From positions 1 through 48,573 of the forward strand of contig JAHJBM010000024.1 in NCBI GenBank assembly GCA_018813505.1: 48,573 nucleotides of DNA, in the 5' to 3' direction. A program made the translations under genes and the position numbers. The stretch is from Microcaldota archaeon (lineage in GTDB: Archaea > Micrarchaeota > Micrarchaeia > Anstonellales > Bilamarchaeaceae). The notes below the pieces were generated by a model, which ran no database searches, was not told where the DNA came from, and was given only the letters and a program-made list of their open reading frames with translations. Below are positions 26,769 through 35,438 of the stretch, one piece after another; within the stretch, counting starts at the first letter, position 1, and every line of letters begins with the position of its first letter.

Positions 26769-27002
26769 ATGAAAATTGAGGTTCTAGGAAGTGGGTGTCA
26801 CAAATGCACTGAACTTGAAAAAAGAACAAGAGAAGCTGTTAAAAAAGCGGGAGTGGACGCAACTGTAGAACATATATATGATGTCTCAAAAATCATTGAA
26901 ATGGGTATTATGTCTACACCTGCACTTGTCATTGATGGAGAAGTTAAGGTGTCAGGACGGATCCCCGATGTAAATGAGATAATCGGATGGCTGAAGGAGT
27001 GA
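26769..27002 (+). CDS. Thioredoxin-like small redox protein (TIGR00412/MTH895 type)
   Basis: 77 residues from ATG 26769 (AGGTGG upstream). MKIEVLGSGCHKCTELEKRT has the CxxC pair at Cys10 and Cys13; MGIMSTPALVIDGEVKVSGR is the cis-Pro region of the thioredoxin fold. This small family is often found with ArsR and ArsP-like permeases. Probably supplies or shuttles thiol electrons for the operon's metalloid or thiol chemistry. Confidence 0.88.
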   Translation: MKIEVLGSGCHKCTELEKRTREAVKKAGVDATVEHIYDVSKIIEMGIMSTPALVIDGEVKVSGRIPDVNEIIGWLKE

Positions 27003-27003
27003 A

Positions 27004-28008
27004 TTGAAACTAAGTGATATCATGATAGACATATTCCTTCCAGCCCAGTGGTTTGCTGACTGGACGACCTACGACTTGCTCGGAATCGGCAATGGTACTT
27101 ATCTCGGAGATGCAGTCAATTTTTTTATCTATGATTTGATAAAAATAGGTTTTATGCTCGTTGCCATAAATTACCTGATGGCAGTTATCAGATACTATTT
27201 TCCAATGGAAAAAGTAAGAGATATTCTTGCAAAAAGGCGTTGGTTTGGCCTGGATTATCTTTTTGCTGCAATTCTTGGAGTAATAACTCCATTCTGCTCA
27301 TGCTCGTCAATCCCTCTTTTCATAGGATTCATGCGTGTTCGTATACCTATTGGAGTGACCTTTGCATTCCTCATATCATCTCCTCTGATAAATGAGGCAT
27401 CACTTTACCTTTTTCCTGCCATTTTTGGCTTAAAAGTGACGTTGATTTACAATGTCCTGGGCATTATTCTTGCAATGGCAGGGGGGTTTTTGATTCAGAA
27501 AATGAATCTTGAAAAATATATTGATCAGAGTTTGCTTACCCCACCCAAGATGAATGATTCCCTGCAAAAAGACAGCAATGGAAAGAAACCTGGGTTGAAG
27601 AAGCTTGCAAAATTTTGGTGGGCGGACGGATGGATCATAACAAAGCAGGTTTTTCCATATGTCGTTCTTGGAGTCGGGCTTGGGGCGTTGATACATGGTT
27701 TTGTTCCAGCAAGTCTTGTGGAGGAGTATCTTTCTGCAAGAACCTGGTGGTCTGTTCCCTTAGCCGTACTTGTTGGCGCGCCGTTTTACGCAAATTCCAT
27801 CGGAGTGGTTCCGATTATAGAGGCGCTTGCCCTTAAAGGAATGCCAATTGGAAACCTTCTTGCATTTATGACTGCAATCGTTGCAGTCTCGCTTCCTGAA
27901 ATCATGATTTTAAATAAGGTCTTGAAGTGGAGATTGCTTGCAGCATTTCTGGCAGTTACATTATTTGCTGCAATTATCATTGGATACGTGTTCAATGCAA
28001 TAGGATGA
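27004..28008 (+). CDS. ArsP-like permease (DUF318/YraQ family)
   Basis: 334 residues, about eight membrane helices in two halves. The signature ITPFCSCSSIPLFIGFMR (Cys98, Cys100) and the second-half APFYANSIGVVPIIEAL match the DUF318/ArsP permease family; ArsP exports trivalent organoarsenicals in bacteria. The start is the TTG at 27004 with GGAGTGA directly upstream, overlapping the end of the thioredoxin-like gene; ATG 27022 is an alternative. Substrate in this organism is not known. Confidence 0.87.
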   Translation: MKLSDIMIDIFLPAQWFADWTTYDLLGIGNGTYLGDAVNFFIYDLIKIGFMLVAINYLMAVIRYYFPMEKVRDILAKRRWFGLDYLFAAILGVITPFCSCSSIPLFIGFMRVRIPIGVTFAFLISSPLINEASLYLFPAIFGLKVTLIYNVLGIILAMAGGFLIQKMNLEKYIDQSLLTPPKMNDSLQKDSNGKKPGLKKLAKFWWADGWIITKQVFPYVVLGVGLGALIHGFVPASLVEEYLSARTWWSVPLAVLVGAPFYANSIGVVPIIEALALKGMPIGNLLAFMTAIVAVSLPEIMILNKVLKWRLLAAFLAVTLFAAIIIGYVFNAIG

Positions 28009-28024
28009 AACTGAGGTGAATAAA

Positions 28025-28513
28025 ATGAAAATTTGTATTATTCTTACAATGGGGATGCTTCTCTTGCTTGCCGGCTGCATAAGCAATCCCCCAACAAATG
28101 ATGTCAATGAGTCAAATACCTTGCAAATCACAGATTCCTCACCGAATGTGACCGAAGCAACGGCTGGTGGAGTTGAAAGGGTCGAAATAATCCATTTTCA
28201 CGGAACACATCAATGCACCTCTTGCATAAAGGTGGGTGAACTTGCAGAGAAGACCGTCAACACGTACTTCAAAAATGAACTAGAATCCGGAAAAATAGTT
28301 TTTGCTCATATAAATGGAGACCTTCCAGAAAACCAAGAGCTTGTAAATAAATATGGTGTAACTGGTTCATCCCTCTGGATCGGGACTTATGTAAATGGTG
28401 AATTTTACAAAGAACAGAACGTTAATGTGTGGTATAAAATAGACAACGAAGCTGATTACCTTGAGTATCTTAAAGGAATTTTAGAAAAGAGACTGGCGGG
28501 AGAGCTGAACTGA
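28025..28513 (+). CDS. ArsF-like thioredoxin-fold lipoprotein
   Basis: About 162 residues. Lipobox LLAGC (Cys18), short Asn/Thr linker, then IIHFHGTHQCTSCIKVGELAE with the CxxC pair Cys64/Cys67 and NGDLPENQELVNKYGVTGSSLWI. This resembles the ArsF family ('nitrophenyl compound nitroreductase subunit ArsF') seen next to ArsG. A thioredoxin-like, surface-anchored redox partner of the following CcdA-type protein is likely. GAGGTGA precedes the ATG; a GTG nine bases earlier is less likely. Confidence 0.82.
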   Translation: MKICIILTMGMLLLLAGCISNPPTNDVNESNTLQITDSSPNVTEATAGGVERVEIIHFHGTHQCTSCIKVGELAEKTVNTYFKNELESGKIVFAHINGDLPENQELVNKYGVTGSSLWIGTYVNGEFYKEQNVNVWYKIDNEADYLEYLKGILEKRLAGELN

Positions 28514-29230
28514 ATGGATATTATGCAGTTTCTAGAGCAAATTGGTACCAGCGATATCGCCATAATTGCTGCATTTTTTATCGGTCTGATGACTGCTATA
28601 AGCCCATGTCCATTGGCAACTAATATGACTGCCATTGCATACGTATCAAGAAAAATAGAACATAGCAAAAACACCATCTTAGTTGGAATTGTTTATGCAA
28701 TTGGCAGGGCATTTGCTTATGCATTTCTTGCCTGTTTGATCGTTTATGCTGGAATAAACATGCAGGGAATTTCATTTTTTCTTCAGCAATATGGAGAAAA
28801 ACTGCTTGGGCCACTCCTGATATTAATTAGTATGATTATGCTTGAACTTGTAAAACCAACTTTTGCTCTTGGTGGATCAAAAATTGCATCATTACAGGAG
28901 AAAGTAGCAGAAAAAGGATATCTTGGAGCGTTTTTACTTGGGGTTCTGTTTGCCTTGACATTCTGTCCTTTTAGCGCAGTTCTTTATTTTGGAATGCTTA
29001 TTCCTCTTGCATTGAAAACAGGAGATGCAATAGTTCTGCCTTCTGTTTTTGGCATTGCAACTGGTTTGCCAGTCATCTTTGGTTCTGTAATTCTTGTAAA
29101 AAGCGTTTCGAAACTTGGACAAATTATTGGAAAAGTCCAGAAGTTTGAGAAAGGAATGCGGTTTTTTGTGGGTTTGGTCTTTCTGTTGGTTGGTATTTAC
29201 TACCTATTTACCCGAACGATAATGAGCTGA
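28514..29230 (+). CDS. ArsG/CcdA-like transmembrane electron carrier
   Basis: 238 residues, six or so membrane helices. The two half-repeats each carry a Cys-Pro motif: AISPCPLATN (Cys32) and LTFCPFSAVLYFG (Cys151), the redox pair of the CcdA/DsbD membrane domain; ArsG-type proteins have this form. Likely passes electrons across the membrane to the ArsF-like lipoprotein. Starts directly at the end of that gene and closes the five-gene operon. Confidence 0.85.
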   Translation: MDIMQFLEQIGTSDIAIIAAFFIGLMTAISPCPLATNMTAIAYVSRKIEHSKNTILVGIVYAIGRAFAYAFLACLIVYAGINMQGISFFLQQYGEKLLGPLLILISMIMLELVKPTFALGGSKIASLQEKVAEKGYLGAFLLGVLFALTFCPFSAVLYFGMLIPLALKTGDAIVLPSVFGIATGLPVIFGSVILVKSVSKLGQIIGKVQKFEKGMRFFVGLVFLLVGIYYLFTRTIMS

Positions 29231-29241
29231 ACGATTTTCTC

Positions 29242-29461
29242 TTCAAGTATTCCTTGAAAGACTTGTCAAACATCTATCCGAAGACTTGAGTTTGTAAGGC
29301 TTCGAAGCACCAACCCAGATTTGAACTGATTTCAGGGTGGTGCATGCTCAAGAACGAAGTTCTTGGGCAGGTTGAGAAAGCAAAGCTTTCTCAGCATCTA
29401 GACCAGGACTAATTGCAGGGGAAGAGCCACGATGAAGTGTCTAGAGTCTGAAGCTACCCCC
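29242..29461. repeat. Hairpin-dense intergenic array, second locus
   Basis: No gene. Inverted repeats: TTCAAG..CTTGAA (29242-29258), GCTTCGAAGC (29299-29308), GCACCAACCC..GGGTGGTGC with one bulge (29307-29343), CAAGAAC-gaa-GTTCTTG (29349-29365) and TGAGAAAGC-aaa-GCTTTCTCA (29373-29393). They are followed by TAGACCAGG, TGCAGGGGAAG (29414-29424) and TAGAGTCTGAAG (29442-29453), words shared with the 25.9 kb and 24.2 kb loci. It lies between the ars operon and the convergent HD gene. Confidence 0.6.
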
Positions 29462-30010
29462 TTATGAATCCTTAATAATCGCTGCCAATTCTTTCCAGAC
29501 AAGTTTAAGCATCTTCATTTTCTTGGAATATTCCTTCTTTCCTTGTTTTGTATAGCATTTTCTTTTTTTATTCATGATTATGTTTTTTTCTACCCAATTG
29601 TAATTTTCTTTGATAGAATAGCCTCTTGAAATTGCAGTTGCCAGAGCTTTTATAGGAATAAAATAGTCTCCCCCTTCACAGAGGTGGGCATCATGCAAAA
29701 TCTTTCCTTCCATTGATACCGGAACTGCTGTTGCCTGAGACCCACGTGCTATAGTAAGTGCTTTTTCAATAAGTTCTTCTTGTAATCCATTATTCAGTAA
29801 TATCACCCTAGCTTCTTGATACTTATCTTCTGTAAGGCCATGCAATATAGCTCCCAAGGCAAGAGCTTTTTTGTTTATCTCCCTTCCTTTTGAAAAGATA
29901 ACGGCTTTTGAATAGACTCTTCTGATGTGTCCAATTCCATGTGCAAGGTCCTTACTTTCATAGAATATCTTGAATAATTGAAGATAGCTGTCAAATATTT
30001 TTTTAGACAT
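29462..30010 (-). CDS. HD-domain-like protein with altered HD pair
   Basis: 182 residues. HGIGHIRRVYSKAVIFSKG supplies the first His cluster, GAILHGL stands where the family has LLHD (His57-Gly58), and GKILHDAHLCEGGD supplies the later Asp (Asp107). Loss of the metal-binding Asp of the HD pair suggests weakened or changed phosphohydrolase activity. The C-terminus is a basic helical tail (KKRKCYTKQGKKEYSKKMK). No clear operon partner. Confidence 0.7.
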   Translation of the reverse strand: MSKKIFDSYLQLFKIFYESKDLAHGIGHIRRVYSKAVIFSKGREINKKALALGAILHGLTEDKYQEARVILLNNGLQEELIEKALTIARGSQATAVPVSMEGKILHDAHLCEGGDYFIPIKALATAISRGYSIKENYNWVEKNIIMNKKRKCYTKQGKKEYSKKMKMLKLVWKELAAIIKDS

Positions 30011-30102
30011 AACAAGTAGTCACTCTTAAGGCATTAAAATATTGGTTTTCATTATTACGTACAATGAACCTAGTAGCTCATTGGTCAAGTTATTGACATA
30101 AA

Positions 30103-31641
30103 TCACAGCAATCCGGCTCTTTTTCTCGATCGTTCCCATGCTTCACATATCAATTCTGAAAGTGTTTTTTTATCCTCATTTAATATTGCAGAATTGATTA
30201 TTCTAACCAACCGTTCTCGTTCTATATCAAGCAGATCTGCAAGCAGTTCCAGAATCTCGGTTTCACTCAAATCTCGTTTATCAACCCAATTTTTGTATCC
30301 TGATTGTTTCTCGAACTGGTGCCACCACTCAGAACTTGGCATCCCATTAACAGAAAAATAATCTATTTGATGTTGTTCTCTTTCACTCCACGGTTTTAAT
30401 GACAAATCTAGCCAGTCTTCTCGAACAGTAACCCCATATAGCGCCGGATTATACTCTATAGGTGAACCTCTCTGTAAGAAGAACGGAATTAATACTGGGG
30501 TATTTATATCTAATTCGCGCATTAATTTAAGTGTGTCATCTAACGTTTGACTAGTCTCGCCTGGAAACCCTACCATAAATGCGCCTATTACTTTGATGCC
30601 TTGTCTCTTTGCAGTTTCTACAGTATGTCTTATATCATCAACAGAATAGAATTTCCCCATTTTCATCAGTAGTTCTTGATTACCTGATTCAAATCCATAC
30701 CATAGTGCAATACACCCAGATTTGGAAAAAAGTGAATAAAGTTCATCACTATAATACCCTACACGACCAAAACCGACCCAATTCACATTTAGACTATTTT
30801 TCAAGATATACTGGCAATATTTTCTTAAAAGTTGAATATCTGGTGTCGAATCAACAATCTCAAATAATGTTACTCCATATCTCCCAATATTGCGTACCAG
30901 TTCTTTTCTGATACTGTTCCAGCTTCTTTTACGGACTGTATTGTGTGCTTTTATTGTTTCAAGATCTTTGCCTCTGAGATTTTCGTCTTGTTCTTCCCGC
31001 CCCCAGAAATAGTTGTGTGAACAAAAGCTACACTGGTGTGGACACCCTCTCACCATATTGATCATAAATAGTGGAAAGTAGGCATTTAGATCAAATAGAT
31101 CCCAGTCAGGAAATGGCAGCATATCAAGATTTGTTTCCAATAGCCCAGGATTGGCTACAATACTCCCTTTGGATCTGTAGATTAAATTTCTAACTCTAGC
31201 GATTTCAAGTTTTCCCTCTAAGAAATCTATTAATTCTTGTATAGCTGTTTCACCTTCACCAAATACTAAAAAATCAAAGACATTGCCTAACTCTAAAAGT
31301 TTTTCTCTGTGCGTTGTTACCTGTGGACCCCCACCAACCAAGACTGTATTTGGGTAATGACGTTTTATGTCCTTTGCCAGATCTATAAGTTCCATCAATC
31401 CATTGCCAATAAGTTTGAAACCAACAAAAAGAGGTTTTTTGGATCTTATGGATTCCATAACGTCTTTATCGCTTTTTCCTAAATGATTTAAGTCTACAAG
31501 CTCTGTTCCATAGCCTTTGGATCTTATGGCAGAAGACATATATGCCAGACTCAAATCCGGTACGTAGTGAGCATAATAGGATGGCCGTCCACTGTTGTTT
31601 ACTAACAAAACCCTTTTAGCGAGCTTCCTATTTCGAGTCAA
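30103..31641 (-). CDS. B12-binding radical SAM enzyme
   Basis: 512 residues. N-terminal cobalamin-binding-type Rossmann domain (VLLVNNSGRP, LAYMSSAIRSKGYGTELVD, VLVGGGPQVT, DFLVFGEGE), then the radical SAM core with NMVRGCPHQCSFCSHN (Cys200, Cys204, Cys207) and IALWYGFESGNQELLMKMGK. The family includes methylases and ring-forming enzymes; substrate cannot be told. No DxHxxG motif is evident, as in many members. Its start overlaps the end of the ThDP-enzyme gene by 14 bases, so the two are co-expressed. Confidence 0.88.
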   Translation of the reverse strand: MTRNRKLAKRVLLVNNSGRPSYYAHYVPDLSLAYMSSAIRSKGYGTELVDLNHLGKSDKDVMESIRSKKPLFVGFKLIGNGLMELIDLAKDIKRHYPNTVLVGGGPQVTTHREKLLELGNVFDFLVFGEGETAIQELIDFLEGKLEIARVRNLIYRSKGSIVANPGLLETNLDMLPFPDWDLFDLNAYFPLFMINMVRGCPHQCSFCSHNYFWGREEQDENLRGKDLETIKAHNTVRKRSWNSIRKELVRNIGRYGVTLFEIVDSTPDIQLLRKYCQYILKNSLNVNWVGFGRVGYYSDELYSLFSKSGCIALWYGFESGNQELLMKMGKFYSVDDIRHTVETAKRQGIKVIGAFMVGFPGETSQTLDDTLKLMRELDINTPVLIPFFLQRGSPIEYNPALYGVTVREDWLDLSLKPWSEREQHQIDYFSVNGMPSSEWWHQFEKQSGYKNWVDKRDLSETEILELLADLLDIERERLVRIINSAILNEDKKTLSELICEAWERSRKRAGLL

Positions 31642-33364
31642 TGAAATCGCCTAAGCTTTTTTTGTGATGCTCTCCCCTGAATTCATAATCATAAACAACC
31701 GGTATTTCTATTACTGTCGGGCGTTTGCTTGCTAGTGCTTTTCTAATCTGCTCTTCGAGTTGACCAGCCTCTGAAACATGTACACCTACACAATTATTGG
31801 CCTCTGCAAGTTTAACAAAATCAACACTACCAAAACTCACAGTATCAGAATTCGCTTCACCAGCATTCATATTCTCATATATCCTAATCAGGCCCATATT
31901 GTCATCTTTCATGAGTATGATCACGACAGGCAACCCAAATCTCGATAATGTCTCTAAATCCTGGCTTCCGGAGTGGAATCCGCCGTCACCAACTACGGCA
32001 AAGACTTTTTTATCGGGGTTAATGATCTGAGCTCCTATTGATGCAGGTAAAGCAAAACCGAATGTAGCACATCCACATGAAGCAAAAAACGAATTATATC
32101 CACTAACATTACCAAATAAAGTTGTATACACTCTGTGCAATCCAACATCAGAAATCAATACTGAATCATTATCCAAGAATTTATTAAGTATGTTAATAAC
32201 TTGCTGAGGCAGCAACCTGCCCTTTTGATCGCTTGCTCTGGACAAAAAGTCTTGTTTTCTTTGTTTGAAATCTTCAGTGCTGAAAGAATCATATGAAGGC
32301 GGTTGACATATATTTAGATCATCAAAAAAATGTCTCGGGTCTCCAATTATATCCAAATCAGTATGAAAACCCGCTATCGGATTCGGAAAAGAACTCAATC
32401 TCAACACCCTCTTTTCTCTTCCGCCAGTCCACATTTCTGGCCGTATGTCTTCAGCATAGTCGTATCCAAGCAATAGAACTAGATCTGTTTGATCAAATAT
32501 ACTGCCCAAACAATCATACGACAAAAGACCATCCAGGTAACAACTAACAGTTCCAACATTGTTGGGATGAGAAAAAGGAAGCGCACCCTTTGCAGTATAT
32601 GTGTTGACCGCCGGTATGTCGAATCTCTCTAGAAACGCCATAAGATTCTGAACTGCATTTGCACGAATTATATAATTACCCAAAATTGCTATCGGTCTTT
32701 TGGCAGATTTTAATAATCCATATGCGGCTTTGACCAGATTAGTTCCGACTTCAGGAAGCGGTTCTCTTTTTGCTTTGCCAAATTCATCAAGAAGTTCCAT
32801 GGCCCGTTGATATGCCATCTCCTGTCTGAATAGATTTATCGGGATACTGAGGAATGATGGTCCGGGAATTTCAGACTGTGCTGCGTGGTATGCCTCTTGT
32901 ACAATTCTTGGAATCTCTTCGGCTTTTGTTGGTTCTGCAGTATATTTACACATTGGTTCCATAATCCTTCTCTGGTCAACGCATTGCTGTGTGTGATTAT
33001 AGTAAAGGTCAAAGGACTCCACTTGTGCAGATATTGCAATGAGTGGCGATCGATCCAAACAGGCAGAAGATAAAGCAGTTGCCAGATTAGTTGCACCAGG
33101 ACCCAATGTAGAAAAACATACTTGAGGCATTCCGGTAGATCTAGCACATACTTCAGCAGCAATACCTGCAGTCACTTCATGCCTAGTTAAAAAAAATCGC
33201 ATTCCTTCAATTTCATTGAATCTGATACTGGACCCTTCCCTACCAACAATTCCGAAAATCCTATCGCTACCCTGTCTTCTTAGGGATTCCAATAAAAGTT
33301 CTGATCCAGTCATTTTAGACCGGTTAGGGTCAGAGCTGCTTCTACTTCTAGTTACCTGTGCCAT
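31628..33364 (-). CDS. ThDP-dependent enzyme (acetolactate synthase-like)
   Basis: 578 residues with the three-domain layout of ThDP enzymes. N-terminal Pyr domain: FFLTRHEVTAGIAAEVCARSTG with the catalytic-type Glu; CFSTLGPGATNLATAL. Middle domain: SAKRPIAILGNYII. C-terminal PP domain: VVGDGGFHSGSQDLETLSRF ... LMKDDN, the GDG-DN cofactor motif. Acts on a 2-keto acid by decarboxylation or carboligation; the actual substrate is open. The first ~17 residues are a Ser/Arg-rich extension. GGGGTAA precedes the ATG and a TATATTTAAAGG box lies ~50 bases up. Confidence 0.87.
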   Translation of the reverse strand: MAQVTRSRSSSDPNRSKMTGSELLLESLRRQGSDRIFGIVGREGSSIRFNEIEGMRFFLTRHEVTAGIAAEVCARSTGMPQVCFSTLGPGATNLATALSSACLDRSPLIAISAQVESFDLYYNHTQQCVDQRRIMEPMCKYTAEPTKAEEIPRIVQEAYHAAQSEIPGPSFLSIPINLFRQEMAYQRAMELLDEFGKAKREPLPEVGTNLVKAAYGLLKSAKRPIAILGNYIIRANAVQNLMAFLERFDIPAVNTYTAKGALPFSHPNNVGTVSCYLDGLLSYDCLGSIFDQTDLVLLLGYDYAEDIRPEMWTGGREKRVLRLSSFPNPIAGFHTDLDIIGDPRHFFDDLNICQPPSYDSFSTEDFKQRKQDFLSRASDQKGRLLPQQVINILNKFLDNDSVLISDVGLHRVYTTLFGNVSGYNSFFASCGCATFGFALPASIGAQIINPDKKVFAVVGDGGFHSGSQDLETLSRFGLPVVIILMKDDNMGLIRIYENMNAGEANSDTVSFGSVDFVKLAEANNCVGVHVSEAGQLEEQIRKALASKRPTVIEIPVVYDYEFRGEHHKKSLGDFIDSK

Positions 33365-33441
33365 ACAATTACCCCATAAATAGGATGAAAAAACATTTTG
33401 TACAATTAGCCTTTAAATATATTTGTAGAGGGGAAATGTGC

Positions 33442-33849
33442 CTATCTCCATAGTTGGAGGGCTTTAGTATGGCTGTTTACCATTTTAGTTGGTCCATACA
33501 ACAGGGTTCCATAATATTCAAAGTCCACGGATTTCTCTATGGCTTTTTTCATTTCTTCATCCGTGTATTCATCATACATCTCTTTTAGAAAATCAATTAC
33601 GATGAGATTATTGTCTTGTTTTGCAGAAACAGAAATATTTTTTATGGCTTCATTGCTTCCCTTTAATATTATGATCGGATATTTTGACATTCCACCATAT
33701 TTTTTCCCAGCAATGTCGGTTAATATTTGGGTTCCAAGCATTTCTTGTTTTTGCATGCCCAATGAAAGGCACATATGGGCAAGGCTATTAAATGCAATTC
33801 CAACAGGTAATTTTTCGTTTAGTATAACAGATATCCTTTTATCCAACAT
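33442..33849 (-). CDS. DUF2000 family protein
   Basis: 135 residues. RISVILNEKLPVGIAFNSLAHMCLSLG and YPIIILKGSNEAIKNISVSAKQ match the DUF2000 fold, related to peptidyl-tRNA hydrolase II. No biochemical role is established for the family. It lies downstream of no close gene and upstream of the ThDP enzyme by ~77 bases, so it might head that transcript. Start at 33849 is the only reasonable ATG. Confidence 0.75.
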   Translation of the reverse strand: MLDKRISVILNEKLPVGIAFNSLAHMCLSLGMQKQEMLGTQILTDIAGKKYGGMSKYPIIILKGSNEAIKNISVSAKQDNNLIVIDFLKEMYDEYTDEEMKKAIEKSVDFEYYGTLLYGPTKMVNSHTKALQLWR

Positions 33850-33932
33850 AGACTCAACTGGGGTTAAAATTTCTTAAATGTTCCTATAAGACCACGCTAA
33901 GATTAAATATTGATGACTGTCATATAGAAGCT

Positions 33933-34994
33933 ATGAGGCATTTAATCAAACCTACCAAGGATAAGCTAGTATTGGTTCTTGAAACTTCATGTAAAAGCCC
34001 TTGCAAACATTGTTTCATAGAACCAGGTCAAAAAGTTTTTAGAAGAGCAAAGGAGATTGCAGAAAAAGCCTTTGATCTGGGATATAGCGTTTATTTTTAT
34101 GCCACAGAGATAAGTCCGGAGTGCTTTGACGTTTATAAGAATGTTGGACAAAATGAGGCCGATTCTTCAATATGTGTACGAGGAGACACTGCATTGAGTG
34201 AGTTAGACTGGCTGGTACAAAAAAGGGGAAGAATTGGTTTTAGTCTGCACGGTGCAAAGAAAGAAACCCAAGAAGCCCTCTCTGGAAGAGGTTCATTTGA
34301 CAAAACACTAGACGCCATACGATATGTGGCCGCACATAATCCAAAAGCTCAGATGAATATTTGGTCTGTGATTCATAAAAAAAATGCTGATGAAATACGT
34401 GCAGTATGTGAAATAGCGCGGGATCTTGGAATCCATGAATTAACTTTTGCAAAAATGGGATATCTGGGTAGAGCAAGAAGATTGGATACTTCCTGGTTTT
34501 TATCATTTGAAGATGTATCAAAAGTTATATCAACAGTGAAATCGATATGTGAATCTGGCGCATTTCCAAATCCTCACATAACACTTGCTCCTAATTGGGG
34601 GCTGACAAGAAAACAAGCATCGAAATTCAGAGAGGGAGACAAATTACCATATTATCGTACAAAAAAATTCTGTCCAGCAGGAGTTCAGCATTTTACTGTT
34701 GACGCAAGAACAATGCTTGTCTATCCTTGCCACCATTTTTCAGCTGATCGGCGCTTTGGTATTGGATATTGGTCAAAAAGAGGGATTATCATAACTGATG
34801 ATTCTTTCATGAATGCAGTAAAAAACTTGGATGAACCCTGCGGAGGTTGTGATGATCTAGATATCTGTGGGGGTGGGTGCAGGGCAGAAGCAATAGCAGA
34901 ACACCTTCGATTAACCGGTGAATATAGTTACTCTGCCGCATTAATATATTGTAGAAGACTGGTACAAGATTATTCAGGACAGATAATAGAATAA
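33933..34994 (+). CDS. Radical SAM/SPASM-type enzyme
   Basis: 353 residues. Radical SAM motif ETSCKSPCKHCF (Cys20, Cys24, Cys27), GFSLHGAKKETQEALSGRGSF for SAM binding, and a C-terminal cysteine-rich SPASM/twitch region (FCPAGVQHFTVDA, VYPCHHF, EPCGGCDDLDICGGGC) for auxiliary Fe-S clusters. Members modify peptides, quinohemoproteins or sugars. No short precursor-peptide gene is visible beside it. ATTAAATATT at 33902-33911, 27 bases before the ATG, shows a leaderless start divergent from the DUF2000 gene. Confidence 0.87.
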   Translation: MRHLIKPTKDKLVLVLETSCKSPCKHCFIEPGQKVFRRAKEIAEKAFDLGYSVYFYATEISPECFDVYKNVGQNEADSSICVRGDTALSELDWLVQKRGRIGFSLHGAKKETQEALSGRGSFDKTLDAIRYVAAHNPKAQMNIWSVIHKKNADEIRAVCEIARDLGIHELTFAKMGYLGRARRLDTSWFLSFEDVSKVISTVKSICESGAFPNPHITLAPNWGLTRKQASKFREGDKLPYYRTKKFCPAGVQHFTVDARTMLVYPCHHFSADRRFGIGYWSKRGIIITDDSFMNAVKNLDEPCGGCDDLDICGGGCRAEAIAEHLRLTGEYSYSAALIYCRRLVQDYSGQIIE

Positions 34995-35003
34995 CAAGCA
35001 TCA

Positions 35004-35438
35004 TCATATTAATTTTTTCGAGTAGAGATATGCACGCTTCTCAAACCCAAGCAATTCATAGAATTTATGTGTCCTTTTTCTTTGGAATCCAGTATCTGCC
35101 TCAATTCGATTGCATCCCTTTGTCTTGGCCAACTTTATCAATTCCTGCATCAGTCTGGTTCCTATTCCCTTACTGCGTAGTTTTTGGTCAATAATAAGCT
35201 CATCAATATGCCCTATTCTCCCTTCGATCCATAAACTGTTTCTTACAGTCAATGAGGCAAATCCAACGATCTGCTTCTCATACTTTATTACAAGATATTC
35301 CTGTGCATCGTCTTCTAGACCGCTTAAAAATGCCTTCTTTAATTTCTCTTTATCAAACTTCTTATCAACCCATAATTGCATTAATAGTAAGAAAATGCCT
35401 TCAAAATCGTTTTTATCAGCTTTGATAATGTTAAACAT
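35004..35438 (-). CDS. GNAT-family N-acetyltransferase
   Basis: About 144 residues. The acetyl-CoA-binding segment is DQKLRSKGIGTRLMQELIKLAKTKGCNRIEADTG, followed by HKFYELLGFEKRAYLYSKKL, typical of GNAT enzymes. Acceptor substrate unknown. Start at 35438 is chosen because GGTGGGATGG precedes it; a further-upstream frame extension of 17 residues is unlikely. Ends 9 bases from the convergent SPASM gene. Confidence 0.85.
   Translation of the reverse strand: MFNIIKADKNDFEGIFLLLMQLWVDKKFDKEKLKKAFLSGLEDDAQEYLVIKYEKQIVGFASLTVRNSLWIEGRIGHIDELIIDQKLRSKGIGTRLMQELIKLAKTKGCNRIEADTGFQRKRTHKFYELLGFEKRAYLYSKKLI

Noticed and set aside
29349..29393. Hairpins as tRNA anticodon arms
   Set aside because: Loops are three bases or lack T33 when opened to seven; no acceptor or discriminator fits.
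33933..34994. RiPP system around the SPASM radical SAM gene
   Set aside because: No short precursor-like gene or peptidase/transporter was found within a few hundred bases on either side.
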